This document shows, one piece after another, positions 9,516-19,689 of a DNA stretch of 64,000 nt (positions within the stretch are counted from its first letter, which is position 1; each line of letters begins with the position of its first letter). The notes beneath the pieces were generated by a model. It was not told the origin of the DNA and did not search any database. It was given only the letters and a program-made list of their open reading frames with translations. The translations under genes were made by a program, and so were the position numbers. The DNA is from Methylocystis sp. KS32 (lineage in GTDB: Bacteria; Pseudomonadota; Alphaproteobacteria; Rhizobiales; Beijerinckiaceae), in assembly GCA_002862095.1 (NCBI GenBank), contig PHSQ01000001.1, positions 434,001-498,000 of the forward strand, in the 5' to 3' direction.

Positions 9516-10675
9516 CCGAAAGTCTTCCTTGGATCGAAGGCGTCGCGCACCGCCTCGCCTATGAAAACCAGCAATGAAAGCATGAGCGCGATGACGACGA
9601 AGCCGGTGAGTCCAAGCCAGGGCGCCTGAAGATTGGACTTACCCTGCAACAGCAGTTCTCCGAGCGACGGAGAGCCGGGCGGCAGGCCAAAACCCAAGAA
9701 GTCGAGAGAGGTTAGCGTCGTGATCGACGAATTGAGGATGAAGGGAAGAAAGGTCAGCGTCGCCACGGTGGCGTTCGGCAACAGATGCCGCATGATGATC
9801 TTGGCGTCGGAGAGTCCGAGCGCGCGAGCGGCGTTGACATATTCAAAATTGCGGGCGCGCAGGAATTCGGCGCGCACCACATGCACCAGCGAAACCCACG
9901 AGAACAGGAGCAAAATACCGAGCAGGATGAAAAATCCCGGCGTGAGAAAGGAAGAAATGATGATGAGGAGGTAAAGCTGAGGGAGCGACGACCAAATCTC
10001 GATCACGCGCTGGAGCACGAGGTCCACGCGGCCGCCGAAATAGCCCTGAATCGCGCCTGCCGCGACGCCGATGATTGAAGAGATCGTCGCGAGGATCAGG
10101 CCGAAAAGCACGGAAATGCGGAACCCGTATGTCAGGCGGGCCACGACGTCGCGGCCCTGATCGTCGGTGCCGAGCCAGTTCCATTCGATGTCCCGGCATC
10201 CGCGATTGGGTGCGCCCGGCGCGAGCTTCCTGGCCGCCGCCGCATCGCATTGTTCTTTGGTCAACAGCCAGGTCGGCGGAGAGGGCGCCGGCGTCGGCAA
10301 ATCCAGATTGTGGGTGTCGTAGGAATAGCGGACCGGCGGCCAAAGCATCCAGCCATGAGCCTCGATTTCCTTGGAGATGGTGGGATCGCGATAATCCGTC
10401 CGGGCGAGGAAACCGCCGAATTTTTCTTCCGGATAGGTGAAGAGCACGGGAGAAAGCAATTCTCCTTTGTACCAGGCCAGGATCGGGCGGTCGTTGGCGA
10501 GAAAATCCGCGGCGAGCGAGAGAACGAACATCAGCATGAAGAGCCAGAACGACCAGAATCCCCGGCGATTGGCTTTGAAATTGTCGAGCCGGCGGCGATC
10601 GAGCGGCGTCAGGCGAAAAAAACCCGAGCGCGGGATTTTCGGCGCGAGCCGGGCGTCGGCGGTTGCTGCGCTCAT
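9512..10675 (-). CDS. yejE: Peptide ABC transporter permease (YejE type)
   Basis: 387 residues. The N-terminal PLDRRRLDNFKANRRGFWS segment and one transmembrane helix (about 40-62) are typical of the OppC/YejE family. A long periplasmic loop follows with the EWNWLGTDDQGRDVVARL block, then five more helices with the binding-protein-dependent permease motif (EFLRARNFEYVNAARALGLSDAKI). It pairs with YejB to form the inner-membrane channel. Four bases separate it from yejB, and its stop overlaps the yejF start. Confidence 0.93.
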   Translation of the reverse strand: MSAATADARLAPKIPRSGFFRLTPLDRRRLDNFKANRRGFWSFWLFMLMFVLSLAADFLANDRPILAWYKGELLSPVLFTYPEEKFGGFLARTDYRDPTISKEIEAHGWMLWPPVRYSYDTHNLDLPTPAPSPPTWLLTKEQCDAAAARKLAPGAPNRGCRDIEWNWLGTDDQGRDVVARLTYGFRISVLFGLILATISSIIGVAAGAIQGYFGGRVDLVLQRVIEIWSSLPQLYLLIIISSFLTPGFFILLGILLLFSWVSLVHVVRAEFLRARNFEYVNAARALGLSDAKIIMRHLLPNATVATLTFLPFILNSSITTLTSLDFLGFGLPPGSPSLGELLLQGKSNLQAPWLGLTGFVVIALMLSLLVFIGEAVRDAFDPRKTFG

Positions 10676-10679
10676 CGTC

Positions 10680-11792
10680 TCACACCTCGCGGGTTTCGAA
10701 ATCGATACGCGGATCGATCCAGGTATAGGTCAGATCGGAAATGAGATTCACCACCAATCCGAGCAGAGCGAAGATATAGAGATCGGCGAAGACGACCGGG
10801 TAATCCCGATTGACGATGGATTCGAACGACAGATAGCCGAGCCCGTCGAGCGAGAAGATGGTTTCGATCAGGACGGAGCCGGTCAGAAAGGCGTGGACGA
10901 AGGCGCCGGGAAAACCCGCGATGACGATGAGCATGGCGTTGCGGAAGACATGGCCGTAAAGCACCCTGTTTTCGGTCAGCCCCTTCATGCGCGCGGTTTG
11001 CACATATTGCTTGCGTATTTCGTCGAGGAAGGAGTTCTTGGTCAAAAAGGTCTGGGTGGCGAAGGCGCCAAGCGTCATGGAGAATACCGGCAACGCGATG
11101 TGCCACAGATAATCGCCGATTTTCGCCGTTAGGGAGAGCTGGTCGAAATTATCCGAAGTCAGTCCGCGCAGAGGGAAAATCTGCCAGAACGAGCCTCCTG
11201 CGAAAACCACGATCAGCAGCATGGCGAAGAGAAAGCTCGGTATCGCATAGCCGACGATGATCAGATTGGAGGTCCAGGCGTCGAAACGCTCGCCGTCGCG
11301 AACGGCTTTCGCGATGCCGAGGGGTATCGATATCGAGTAGGAGATGAGCGTCATCCACAGCCCGAGCGACATCGAGACGGGCAGCTTCTCGCCGATGAGT
11401 TTCAGCACGCTTTCGTCGCGAAAATAGCTGCGGCCGAAATCGAACATCGCATAATTCTTCACCATCAGGAGAAAGCGCTCCCAGGCGGGCTTGTCGAAGC
11501 CGAACTGCTTTTCTAATTCCGCGATGAATTTGGGGTCGAGGCCCTGCGCGCCGCGATATTTGGAGGAGGCGTCAGCGCCGCCGGTTCCCAATTGCGTGGC
11601 TGAGCTTTGTCCCACCTCCTCGCCGCCGCCCGAAAAGCGTCCCGTCGCTCCGGTATCGTAACCTTGGAGCTGCGCGATGATACGTTCGACCGGGCCGCCG
11701 GGCGCGAATTGAATGATGACGAACGAGACCAGCATGATGCCGAGGATCGTCGGGATCATCAGCAGCACACGCCGCGCGATATAGGCTCCCAT
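10680..11792 (-). CDS. yejB: Peptide ABC transporter permease (YejB type)
   Basis: 370 residues. The N-terminus MGAYIARRVLLMIPTILGIM is a classic DppB/OppB/YejB first helix. A periplasmic loop follows with a low-complexity Gly/Ser stretch (about 55-75), then five helices and the EAA-type loop (about 270-295) that docks onto the ATPase. It partners YejE. Its ATG lies one base after the yejA stop codon. In enterobacteria YejABEF imports peptides including microcin C; here only a peptide-type substrate can be inferred. Confidence 0.93.
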   Translation of the reverse strand: MGAYIARRVLLMIPTILGIMLVSFVIIQFAPGGPVERIIAQLQGYDTGATGRFSGGGEEVGQSSATQLGTGGADASSKYRGAQGLDPKFIAELEKQFGFDKPAWERFLLMVKNYAMFDFGRSYFRDESVLKLIGEKLPVSMSLGLWMTLISYSISIPLGIAKAVRDGERFDAWTSNLIIVGYAIPSFLFAMLLIVVFAGGSFWQIFPLRGLTSDNFDQLSLTAKIGDYLWHIALPVFSMTLGAFATQTFLTKNSFLDEIRKQYVQTARMKGLTENRVLYGHVFRNAMLIVIAGFPGAFVHAFLTGSVLIETIFSLDGLGYLSFESIVNRDYPVVFADLYIFALLGLVVNLISDLTYTWIDPRIDFETREV

Positions 11793-11793
11793 G

Positions 11794-13674
11794 TCATTGT
11801 CCCGTGAAGTTGATCTTGCGCGCCCGGTCCTCGTCCCACCACCAGGTCGAGGTTATGCCGGGATCGAAGCGGGGTGAGCGCTCCGGCCGGCCGAACAGAT
11901 CCCAATGGGCGATCCAATGAGTCGGCTTATACCAGTGCGGAACCCAATAGCGTCCGGCGATGAGGACGCGGTCCAACGCGCGGCAAATGGAGAGCAGCTC
12001 CCCGCGAGAGGTCGCGACAAGCGCCTTGTCGATCAGCGCGTCGATCACCGGATCGGAAATGCCGAAAACATTGCGCGAGCCTTTGGTTTTGGCCGCTTCC
12101 GAACCGAACAGGGCGCGCAGTTCCTCCCCCGGCGAATAGGCCATTCTCAGGCGCTCGGTCATGATGTCGAAATCGAAATCGTCGAGCCTTTGCTTGAATT
12201 GCGCGGCGTCGACGATACGGATGCGGGCGTTCACGCCAATCAGTTTCAGATTCTTGATGAAAGGCTGTGTGTGCCGCTCTAGCGCGTTGGAGAAGTCGAG
12301 AAACTCGAACTCCAGCGGTTTGCCGTCGGGGAGGCGGATGACGTTGTCCTTTCGCACGCAGCCCGCCGCGGTCAGCAGATCGACGGCCTTTTTGAGTAGG
12401 TTGCGATCCTGCCCGGACCCGTCCGAGACCGGTGGGCGAAAGGGCTCGCCAAAAACTTCGGACGGCAGGCGTTCCTTGAACGGTTCGAGTAGCGCTTTCT
12501 CGGCATCGTCCGGCCCGCCGACCGCCTTGAGGTCGGAGTTTTCGAAATAGGACGTCGTGCGTTTGTAGGCGTCGTACATCAGATTTCGATTGGTCCATTC
12601 GAAATCGAAGGCGTAGCCGATCGCCTCGCGCACGCGGGGATCCTTGAACGCGGGCCGGCGCAAATTGAAGAACCACCCCTGAATCCCCGAGATGTTGTCG
12701 TCCGGGATTTCCTCGCGCTTGACGCGGCCCTCGCGAAAGGCGGGAAAATCGTAACCTTTCGCCCAGATCGCGGAGGTGAATTCTTCGTGAACGGTGAAGG
12801 CTCCCGCCTTGAACGCCTCGAAGGCGACGTTGCGGTCGCCGAAATATTCGAATTTGATCAGGTCGAAATTCGCCTGCCCGACATTGACCGGCAGATCCTT
12901 GGCCCAATAGTCCGCGACACGCTGAAACGAAATGAATCTTCCGGGCTCCAGCGGCCCGACTTTATAGGCGCTGGAGCCGAGCGGCGACTCCAGCGTGGTG
13001 GCCTCGAAATCGTGCGCCTGATAATAAGCCTTGGAGAATATCGGCTGGCTGGCGACGATGATCGGCAGGTCACGCGCGCGGCCCGGCGCGAATTTCACCA
13101 CCAGCACATCGTCCGCCTCCGCCTCGGCGCTCACCATGTCGCGCATGGACTGGGAAATGGTCGGATGCCCTTTTGTCTTGAGAATATTGAGCGAAAAAGC
13201 CGCATCCTCGGCCGTGAGCGGCGTCCCGTCGTGAAACCGCGCCTCTTTTCTGAGGAAGAAAGTGTAGGTGAGCTTGTCGGCGGACACGCGCACCTTTTTC
13301 GCGACCAGGCCGTAAACCGCGTCTCTCTCGTCAAGGCTGCCCGTCATCAGGCTGTCGAAAATCAGCCCCATGCCGGCGGCGGGATTGCCGCGCAAAATAT
13401 AGGCGTTGAGCGAGTCATAGCTCCCGGTGGAGCCGCCGGGCGGCTCCATGATCAGCGTCCCGCCTTTGGGGGCGCTCACGTCGACATATCCGAAAGCCTT
13501 GAAATCCGGCTTCTCGGCCAGGTCGCCGAAAATGGAAAGGCCGTGGCTTTCGACATCCGCCGACCGTGGCGCCGCGGCGAACCCTCGCGGGGCCGCGAGC
13601 AAGGCGACGCCGGCCGCGCCCGCTCGCAGAGCGCGGCGACGGGACAGTAAAAGCGCGAAGCGTTGTTCGGTCAC
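11794..13674 (-). CDS. yejA: Periplasmic peptide-binding protein (YejA type), Tat-type signal
   Basis: 626 residues from the GTG at 13674. This start puts a twin-arginine signal right at the N-terminus (SRRRALRAG at about 11-19, then a hydrophobic core and a FAAA cleavage region). An upstream in-frame ATG at 13839 would add 55 charged, unrelated residues. The remainder is a family 5 extracellular solute-binding protein with the HGLSIFGDLAEKPDF opening typical of YejA and a TEDAAFSLNILK block. Its role is to capture peptides in the periplasm for YejBEF. First gene of the operon; its promoter should lie in the 276-bp gap shared with gabD. Confidence 0.9.
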   Translation of the reverse strand: MTEQRFALLLSRRRALRAGAAGVALLAAPRGFAAAPRSADVESHGLSIFGDLAEKPDFKAFGYVDVSAPKGGTLIMEPPGGSTGSYDSLNAYILRGNPAAGMGLIFDSLMTGSLDERDAVYGLVAKKVRVSADKLTYTFFLRKEARFHDGTPLTAEDAAFSLNILKTKGHPTISQSMRDMVSAEAEADDVLVVKFAPGRARDLPIIVASQPIFSKAYYQAHDFEATTLESPLGSSAYKVGPLEPGRFISFQRVADYWAKDLPVNVGQANFDLIKFEYFGDRNVAFEAFKAGAFTVHEEFTSAIWAKGYDFPAFREGRVKREEIPDDNISGIQGWFFNLRRPAFKDPRVREAIGYAFDFEWTNRNLMYDAYKRTTSYFENSDLKAVGGPDDAEKALLEPFKERLPSEVFGEPFRPPVSDGSGQDRNLLKKAVDLLTAAGCVRKDNVIRLPDGKPLEFEFLDFSNALERHTQPFIKNLKLIGVNARIRIVDAAQFKQRLDDFDFDIMTERLRMAYSPGEELRALFGSEAAKTKGSRNVFGISDPVIDALIDKALVATSRGELLSICRALDRVLIAGRYWVPHWYKPTHWIAHWDLFGRPERSPRFDPGITSTWWWDEDRARKINFTGQ

Positions 13675-13950
13675 GGGCTGCCTCAGGGAAGCGAGGATTG
13701 GGGGTCGACGCGGCTGCCGACTGATTCGCTGGCGATTATGTCGCTTTTTGGCGTCCTCGCCAGTCCGGCCTCCGCGTCGGGGAAGATTTCGGGCCGCTGG
13801 ACCCGAGGTCGGTTGGGGCGACTCGGGGGATGGAAACAAAAATTGCCGGAGGAATAGTTTCGCGCCTAGCTGTTTCCCTTATATGACTTCATTCTCGGCG
13901 GTCCAACGATCGAAATCGCCGCCCCCAACTCATGCGAGGAGAAACAATAA

Positions 13951-15405
13951 ATGGATGTGCGCCAATCCAGCCTGTTTCGTCAACGGGCGTTTATCGAGGG
14001 TTCATGGATTGACGCTGACAGCGGCGCCGTATTTCCGGTCCGTAATCCCGCGACCGGCGAAATTCTCGGCTCGGTTCCCGACATGGGCGTCGCTGAAACC
14101 CGCCGCGCCATCGACGCCGCGCGCCGCGCCTTGCCCGGCTGGCGCGGCAAAACCGCCAAGGAGCGGGCGCGGATCATGCGCCGCTGGCATGAACTCGCGC
14201 TTGAGGAGCTTGAGACTCTTGCGCATATCATCACCGCCGAGCAGGGCAAGCCGCTGGTCGAGGCGCGTGGCGAGATTCTCTATGGCGCCTCATTCATAGA
14301 CTGGTTCGCCGAGGAAGGTCGACGGGTTTATGGCGACGTGCTGCCGATCACCAACGGGGACCGCCGCCAACTCGTGTTCAAACAGCCGATCGGGGTCGCC
14401 GCGGCGATCACACCCTGGAATTTTCCCTCGGCCATGTTCGCGAGAAAGGTCGGGGCGGCGCTTGGAGCGGGTTGCGTCATGGTGCTGAAGCCGGCGGAGC
14501 AGGCGCCATTTTCCGCGCTCGCGCTGGTCGAACTCGCCCAGCGCGCCGGGGTGCCGGACGGGGTCGTCAATGTGGTCACGGCGCTCGACCCGGCTCCGGT
14601 GGGGCTGGAGCTCACCCAAAACCCCGTCGTTCGCAAGCTCAGTTTCACAGGCTCGACCGAAGTCGGCAAGATTTTGCTGCGGCAGGCGGCCGAGAACGTG
14701 CAGAAATGCTCGATGGAGCTTGGAGGAAACGCGCCCCTTATCGTGTTCGATGACGCCGATCTCGATCTCGCGGTGAAAGGCGCTCTCGCCACCAAATATC
14801 GCAACTGCGGCCAAACCTGCGTTTCCGCCAACCGCATCCTTGCGCATGAGCGCATCGCCGACGCATTCGCGCGAAGACTGGCCGAAGCGGCGGCGGGGCT
14901 CAAGGTCGGCCCCGGCCTGGAGGAGGGCGCGGTGATCGGCCCTTTGATCGAGGAGGCCGCCGTCGAGAAATGCGAACGTCATGTCGCCGACGCCGTGAAG
15001 CGCGGCGCGAAGCTTTTGACCGGGGGCGAGCGGCACGCTTTGGGGGGGACATTTTTTCAGCCTACGGTGCTGGCCGGCGTCAAGGAGGACGCGCTCATCT
15101 TCCGGGAGGAGACTTTCGGTCCGGTGGCGCCCGTCGTGTCCTTCAAGGACGAGGACGACGCCATCCGCCTCGCCAACGCCACGTCTTATGGGCTGGCGGC
15201 CTATTTCTACAGCCGGAACATTCCCCGCGTGTTCCGCGTCGCCGAGGCGCTGGAGTTCGGGATGGTTGGCGTCAATGAGACGCTCATCTCATCCGAGGTC
15301 GCGCCCTTTGGCGGCGTCAAGCACTCGGGCCTTGGACGCGAAGGCTCGCGCTATGGCGTCGACGATTATCTCGAGATCAAATACGTCTGCCTCGGCGGGA
15401 TGTGA
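13951..15405 (+). CDS. gabD: NAD(P)-dependent succinate-semialdehyde dehydrogenase
   Basis: 484 residues, a full-length class I aldehyde dehydrogenase. Visible: TPWNFPSAM (cofactor region), FTGSTEVGK (Rossmann turn), MELGGNAP with general base E256, and GQTCVSANR with nucleophile C290; the spacing of 34 is as in E. coli GabD. It oxidises succinate semialdehyde to succinate, feeding the TCA cycle. Whole-protein similarity favours GabD over other aldehyde dehydrogenases, but glutarate semialdehyde is also possible. A GAGGAG ribosome site precedes the ATG, and a TTATAT -10-like sequence lies about 70 bp upstream. Single-gene unit closed by the hairpin at 15417-15442. Confidence 0.9.
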   Translation: MDVRQSSLFRQRAFIEGSWIDADSGAVFPVRNPATGEILGSVPDMGVAETRRAIDAARRALPGWRGKTAKERARIMRRWHELALEELETLAHIITAEQGKPLVEARGEILYGASFIDWFAEEGRRVYGDVLPITNGDRRQLVFKQPIGVAAAITPWNFPSAMFARKVGAALGAGCVMVLKPAEQAPFSALALVELAQRAGVPDGVVNVVTALDPAPVGLELTQNPVVRKLSFTGSTEVGKILLRQAAENVQKCSMELGGNAPLIVFDDADLDLAVKGALATKYRNCGQTCVSANRILAHERIADAFARRLAEAAAGLKVGPGLEEGAVIGPLIEEAAVEKCERHVADAVKRGAKLLTGGERHALGGTFFQPTVLAGVKEDALIFREETFGPVAPVVSFKDEDDAIRLANATSYGLAAYFYSRNIPRVFRVAEALEFGMVGVNETLISSEVAPFGGVKHSGLGREGSRYGVDDYLEIKYVCLGGM

Positions 15406-15413
15406 GCGCGCAA

Positions 15414-15442
15414 TAAAAAACGGCGCCCGGAGGCGCCGTTTT
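15414..15442. terminator. Bidirectional intrinsic terminator between gabD and amtB
   Basis: An 11-bp perfect inverted repeat (AAAACGGCGCC at 15417-15427, GGCGCCGTTTT at 15432-15442) with a 4-base loop sits between two convergent genes. On the minus strand it is followed by TTTTTTATT, a strong terminator for amtB. On the plus strand the run is TTTTCC, adequate for gabD. Confidence 0.85.
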
Positions 15443-15469
15443 CCATTCCTGATCGTATGAGGCGGACGA

Positions 15470-16972
15470 TCACAAATTATATGCCCTTTCCCCGTGGTCG
15501 GAGATGTCGAGGCCTTCGCGTTCTTGGTCTGGGGCGGGGCGGAGCCCGATTACGAGGTCCACCACTTTATAGAGGATCGCGGAGCCAATGCCGGAATAGA
15601 GCAGAGTGGCTCCGACCGCGGTGGCCTGTGCGATCATCTGGGCGAGCATTTCATATTTTCCAGCGTAGTTCTCGCCGATCGCGGTGTAGTCGGTGATGCC
15701 GACGCCGCCGAGGTCTGGGCTGACCAAAATGCCGGTGGCGAGCGCGCCGGTGACGCCGCCGATGCAGTGGACGCCGAAGACGTCGAGCGCGTCATCATAG
15801 CCGAAGGTGTTTTTCACCTTGGAGACGAAGAACAGGCAGATCGGCGAGACGACGAATCCAAGAACGAGCGAGCCGATTGGCCCCGCGAACCCCGATGCCG
15901 GCGTCACCGCGACAAGCCCCGCCACCGCGCCCGAGATCAGCCCCAAGAGCGAAGGCTTGCCCTTCACGGCCCACTCCGTCACCAACCATGACAGGGCGGC
16001 GCCGGCAGTGGCGACCATCGTGTTGACGAAGGCCAGGGCCGTCGTGCCGTTGGCCTCGAGATTGGAGCCGGCGTTGAAACCGAACCAACCGACCCACAGC
16101 AAGGAGGCGCCGACCATCGACAGGGTGAGCGAATGGGGCGGCAACGCTTCTTTCCCGTAACCGATGCGCTTGCCGACGATCAGCGCGCCCGCCAGTCCCG
16201 CGATGCCCGCGTTGATATGCACAACCGTGCCGCCGGCGAAATCCAGCGCGCCAACGCCCTTCATCCAGGGCGCGAGGCCCCCGGCGATCCATCCGACGGA
16301 GGCTGTCGCCGCGTCGATCTTGGCCTGCGCGGCCTGCTTGGCGGCGTCGGTCGTCGCGGCGGCGAGCTCCGTCGCGGCGTCGACGATGACATTGGGATCG
16401 GCCACGGCCCAGACCCAATGCGCGATCGGGAAGTAGATCAGCGTGACCCACGCGGTGATGAAGGCGAATACCGCCGAAAACTTCATTCTCTCGGCGAAGG
16501 CGCCGATGATCAGCGCCGGGGTGATCATCGCGAAGGTCATCTGGAACACGAAATAGGCGAGTTCCGGAACGACATGGCCCGGCGTGAAGGTCGGCGCCGT
16601 GGCGTCGACGCCGACGCCCTTCAGAAACGCTTTGCCAAGACCGCCAATATAGGCGTTGAGCGAACCGCCGTCGCCGAAGGCCAGCGAATAGCCATAGAGC
16701 GTCCACAGCACCCCAACCAGCGCGACGATGGCGAAGGTTTGCGTGAGGATCGACGCCATGTTCTTGGTCCGAACCAGGCCGCCGTAAAACAGCGCAAGGC
16801 CCGGAATGGACATCATCAGCACCAGAGCGCTCGAAATGAGCAGCCATGCGGTGTCGCCAGGATTGGGAACGGGCGCGTTGCCCGCGAATGCGGGCGCGGC
16901 GCCAAGGGCGAACAGCGACGTTCCCGCAAAAACGCAAGTGCGAGAAAAGCTTCGTTGCAGGCGAAGACTCAT
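15470..16972 (-). CDS. amtB: Ammonium transporter AmtB
   Basis: 500 residues from the ATG at 16972, which has AGGAG 8 bp upstream; an ATG 7 codons earlier lacks this. A cleavable signal peptide (about 1-30, ending APAFA) is followed by eleven hydrophobic helices. Family landmarks include GLALFYGGLVRTKN, the first pore His in VVHINAG and the second in DVFGVHCIGG. A charged Ala/Lys/Asp-rich insert (about 200-230) lies in an extracellular loop. The protein conducts ammonium across the inner membrane and is gated by GlnK, encoded 31 bp upstream in the same operon. Confidence 0.93.
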   Translation of the reverse strand: MSLRLQRSFSRTCVFAGTSLFALGAAPAFAGNAPVPNPGDTAWLLISSALVLMMSIPGLALFYGGLVRTKNMASILTQTFAIVALVGVLWTLYGYSLAFGDGGSLNAYIGGLGKAFLKGVGVDATAPTFTPGHVVPELAYFVFQMTFAMITPALIIGAFAERMKFSAVFAFITAWVTLIYFPIAHWVWAVADPNVIVDAATELAAATTDAAKQAAQAKIDAATASVGWIAGGLAPWMKGVGALDFAGGTVVHINAGIAGLAGALIVGKRIGYGKEALPPHSLTLSMVGASLLWVGWFGFNAGSNLEANGTTALAFVNTMVATAGAALSWLVTEWAVKGKPSLLGLISGAVAGLVAVTPASGFAGPIGSLVLGFVVSPICLFFVSKVKNTFGYDDALDVFGVHCIGGVTGALATGILVSPDLGGVGITDYTAIGENYAGKYEMLAQMIAQATAVGATLLYSGIGSAILYKVVDLVIGLRPAPDQEREGLDISDHGERAYNL

Positions 16973-17003
16973 TGGGGACTCCTGATAGGTCAAGGGACAA
17001 ATA

Positions 17004-17816
<813 letters not shown>

Positions 17817-18677
17817 TCAACGCTTGCGAATGAGTCCTTCCTGCGCGACCGAAGCGACGAGCCGCCCCTCCCGCGTGAACAATTCGCCCCGCGTCAGCGC
17901 TCGCGCGCCCGAGGCATTGGGGCTGTCCTGGACATAGAGCAGCCACTCGTCGGCGCGAAACGATCGATGAATCCAGAGCGCGTGATCGAGGCTCGCAATC
18001 TGGAAGGCGGGGTCGAAGACGGTAAGCCCATGCGCCGAGAGCGCCGTGTTGAGCAGCGTCATATCCGAGAGATAGGCGAGCAGGGCGCTGTGAAGCAGGT
18101 GATCCTCGGGCAAGGGGCCAATGATCCGAAACCAGATCGATTGGGGGGTCGCGCCCGGCGCCGAACCGGTCAGGAACGCTTGCGGCTCCACGAACCTTAT
18201 GTCCAGCGCGGAGGGCTGCTCCATGCGCTCCAGCGCGGCGCGCGGCAGGAAAGAACGCAGCCGTTCGGCGAGCGCGCTAGTGGTGGGCAGCGTTTCGGGC
18301 GGCGGAACCGCCGGCGGCTCCACGGCGTGCTCCAGGCCCGGCTCCCGAAGTTGAAAGGACGCTTCCATCGAGAAAATGACATGGCCGTCTTGCTTCGCGG
18401 CGCAGCGGCGCGTGGTGAAGCTCTTCCCGTCGCGGACCCGTTCGACGAAAAAATCAATCGGCGTTCTGGGGTCGCCGGCGAGAACAAAATAACCGTGCAG
18501 GGAGTGGACGGGGCGGTCATATGGCACGGTGCGCTGGGCGGCGGCGAGCGCCTGCGCGACGGCCTGTCCGCCATAGACCTGCTTGCCTGCGGTTGCAGGG
18601 CTGTAGCCGCGGAACCAGTCCTCGCCGCGGCTGTCCAGATCGAGCAGATCGAGCAATTGCTGGGTTGGATCGGGCAT
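17817..18677 (-). CDS. tesB: Acyl-CoA thioesterase II
   Basis: 286 residues, the usual TesB length, with the double-hotdog arrangement. N-terminal GYSPATAGKQVYGGQAVAQALAAA is the first-hotdog hallmark. In the second half LDHALWIHRSFRADEW carries the catalytic Asp, QDSPNASGARAL the Ser/Thr position, and VASVAQEGLIR the Gln, matching E. coli Asp204/Thr228/Gln278. The enzyme hydrolyses medium- to long-chain acyl-CoAs in the cytoplasm. It lies 6 bp downstream of the Trm112-like gene. Confidence 0.93.
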   Translation of the reverse strand: MPDPTQQLLDLLDLDSRGEDWFRGYSPATAGKQVYGGQAVAQALAAAQRTVPYDRPVHSLHGYFVLAGDPRTPIDFFVERVRDGKSFTTRRCAAKQDGHVIFSMEASFQLREPGLEHAVEPPAVPPPETLPTTSALAERLRSFLPRAALERMEQPSALDIRFVEPQAFLTGSAPGATPQSIWFRIIGPLPEDHLLHSALLAYLSDMTLLNTALSAHGLTVFDPAFQIASLDHALWIHRSFRADEWLLYVQDSPNASGARALTRGELFTREGRLVASVAQEGLIRKR

Positions 18678-18683
18678 GACGGG

Positions 18684-18902
18684 TTATTCGATCCGCCGCG
18701 CTTCCTCGGGGAGCATGATCGGGATTCCGTCCCTTATGGGATAGGCGAGATGGGCGGACCGAGAAATCAGCTCTTGTCGGGCCGCGTCGTATTCGAGCGT
18801 CGATTTCGTCAGCGGGCACACCAAAATTTCCAACAGTCTGGGGTCGATCCGCGTCGTGGTCTCGCGCGCCCCTTCGCCCGGCTTCTCGGCGTTTTCGTCC
18901 AT
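18684..18902 (-). CDS. Trm112/YcaR-family small protein
   Basis: 72 residues with [18 protein letters not shown] and [18 protein letters not shown], the two conserved blocks of the Trm112/UPF0434 family. Only one of the usual cysteine pairs is visible, so zinc binding may be lost. Eukaryotic relatives activate methyltransferases; the bacterial role is not settled. A ribosome site (GGAGAC) precedes the ATG. It lies upstream of tesB and downstream of the LON-domain gene, an arrangement common in Hyphomicrobiales. Confidence 0.88.
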   Translation of the reverse strand: MDENAEKPGEGARETTTRIDPRLLEILVCPLTKSTLEYDAARQELISRSAHLAYPIRDGIPIMLPEEARRIE

Positions 18903-18973
18903 TTCGTCTCCTTACCCGCGCGTCGTTTGGTTGGTTGTCCCGGTCGGATCATAACGCTTCGCGTCGTTCGGCA

Positions 18974-19651
18974 TCAATGGAGCTGACTCCGGTCCGCGCC
19001 GCCCCCAAGATGCGCGCGTTTTCCTTGCGCGAGGTCGAATTGAGCCAAACAGATCAGCGCTTCGGCGCGCGTCTTCAGGTCCACCGCCTCTAGAAGCGAC
19101 TGCTTTTCCTGGGAGCCGAAAGGACACATCATCGCGAGGGCGTTGACGAGGGCCTCGGTGGGGGCGGCGTCTATGCTCGCCCAGTCGACTTCCAGTCTGG
19201 AGGCGTCGGCGAATTTGCGCAGCATCTCGGTCATGCGGGCGCGGTCCACCGCGTCTTCTCCGGCGCCCGGCTCCAGGTCATGGGAGAAAGCGTCATAGAC
19301 GACGGCGCAACTGCGAAAAGGAGCGCCGTCGCTTCTCTCCTCGATTATCTTGAAACGGCAAACACCTGTCAGCGTGATCAGATAGCGTCCGTCGCCGGTC
19401 TCACTGAAATGGGTGAGCCGGCCGGCGCAACCAATTTGATATAGGCCGGACGGCCCGGCGCTCGGAAGAGGTTGAACCATGCCGATCAGACGGTCCGATG
19501 CGATGGCGCTGTCGACCATCGCGAGATAACGAGGCTCGAATATATTCAGCGGCAAGTCGCCCCTCGGCAGCAGCAGGGCTCCGGTAAGAGGGAAAATGCG
19601 CAGGGTTGCCGGCAACTGGTCGATCGAGACATACTGTTTGTTCATGCACAT
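18974..19651 (-). CDS. LON N-terminal (substrate-binding) domain protein
   Basis: 225 residues from the ATG at 19651; longer in-frame starts would overlap the upstream thioredoxin gene. The sequence LRIFPLTGALLLPRGDLPLNIFEPRYLAMVDSA is the opening of the LON/PUA-like domain, followed by GMVQP and GRLTHFSETGDGRYLITLTGVCRF. There is no AAA or protease domain, so it is a stand-alone LON substrate-binding protein of unknown partner. It follows the CnoX/YbbN-like gene by 38 bp, suggesting a shared role in protein quality control (inference). Confidence 0.85.
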   Translation of the reverse strand: MCMNKQYVSIDQLPATLRIFPLTGALLLPRGDLPLNIFEPRYLAMVDSAIASDRLIGMVQPLPSAGPSGLYQIGCAGRLTHFSETGDGRYLITLTGVCRFKIIEERSDGAPFRSCAVVYDAFSHDLEPGAGEDAVDRARMTEMLRKFADASRLEVDWASIDAAPTEALVNALAMMCPFGSQEKQSLLEAVDLKTRAEALICLAQFDLAQGKRAHLGGGADRSQLH

Positions 19652-19689
19652 GTCACGCCAGCGCTCCCGGATTGCCCCGCGAGGCTCGA

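Noticed and set aside
13675..13839. Upstream ATG start for yejA
   Set aside because: The 55-residue extension is charged and would bury the twin-arginine signal.
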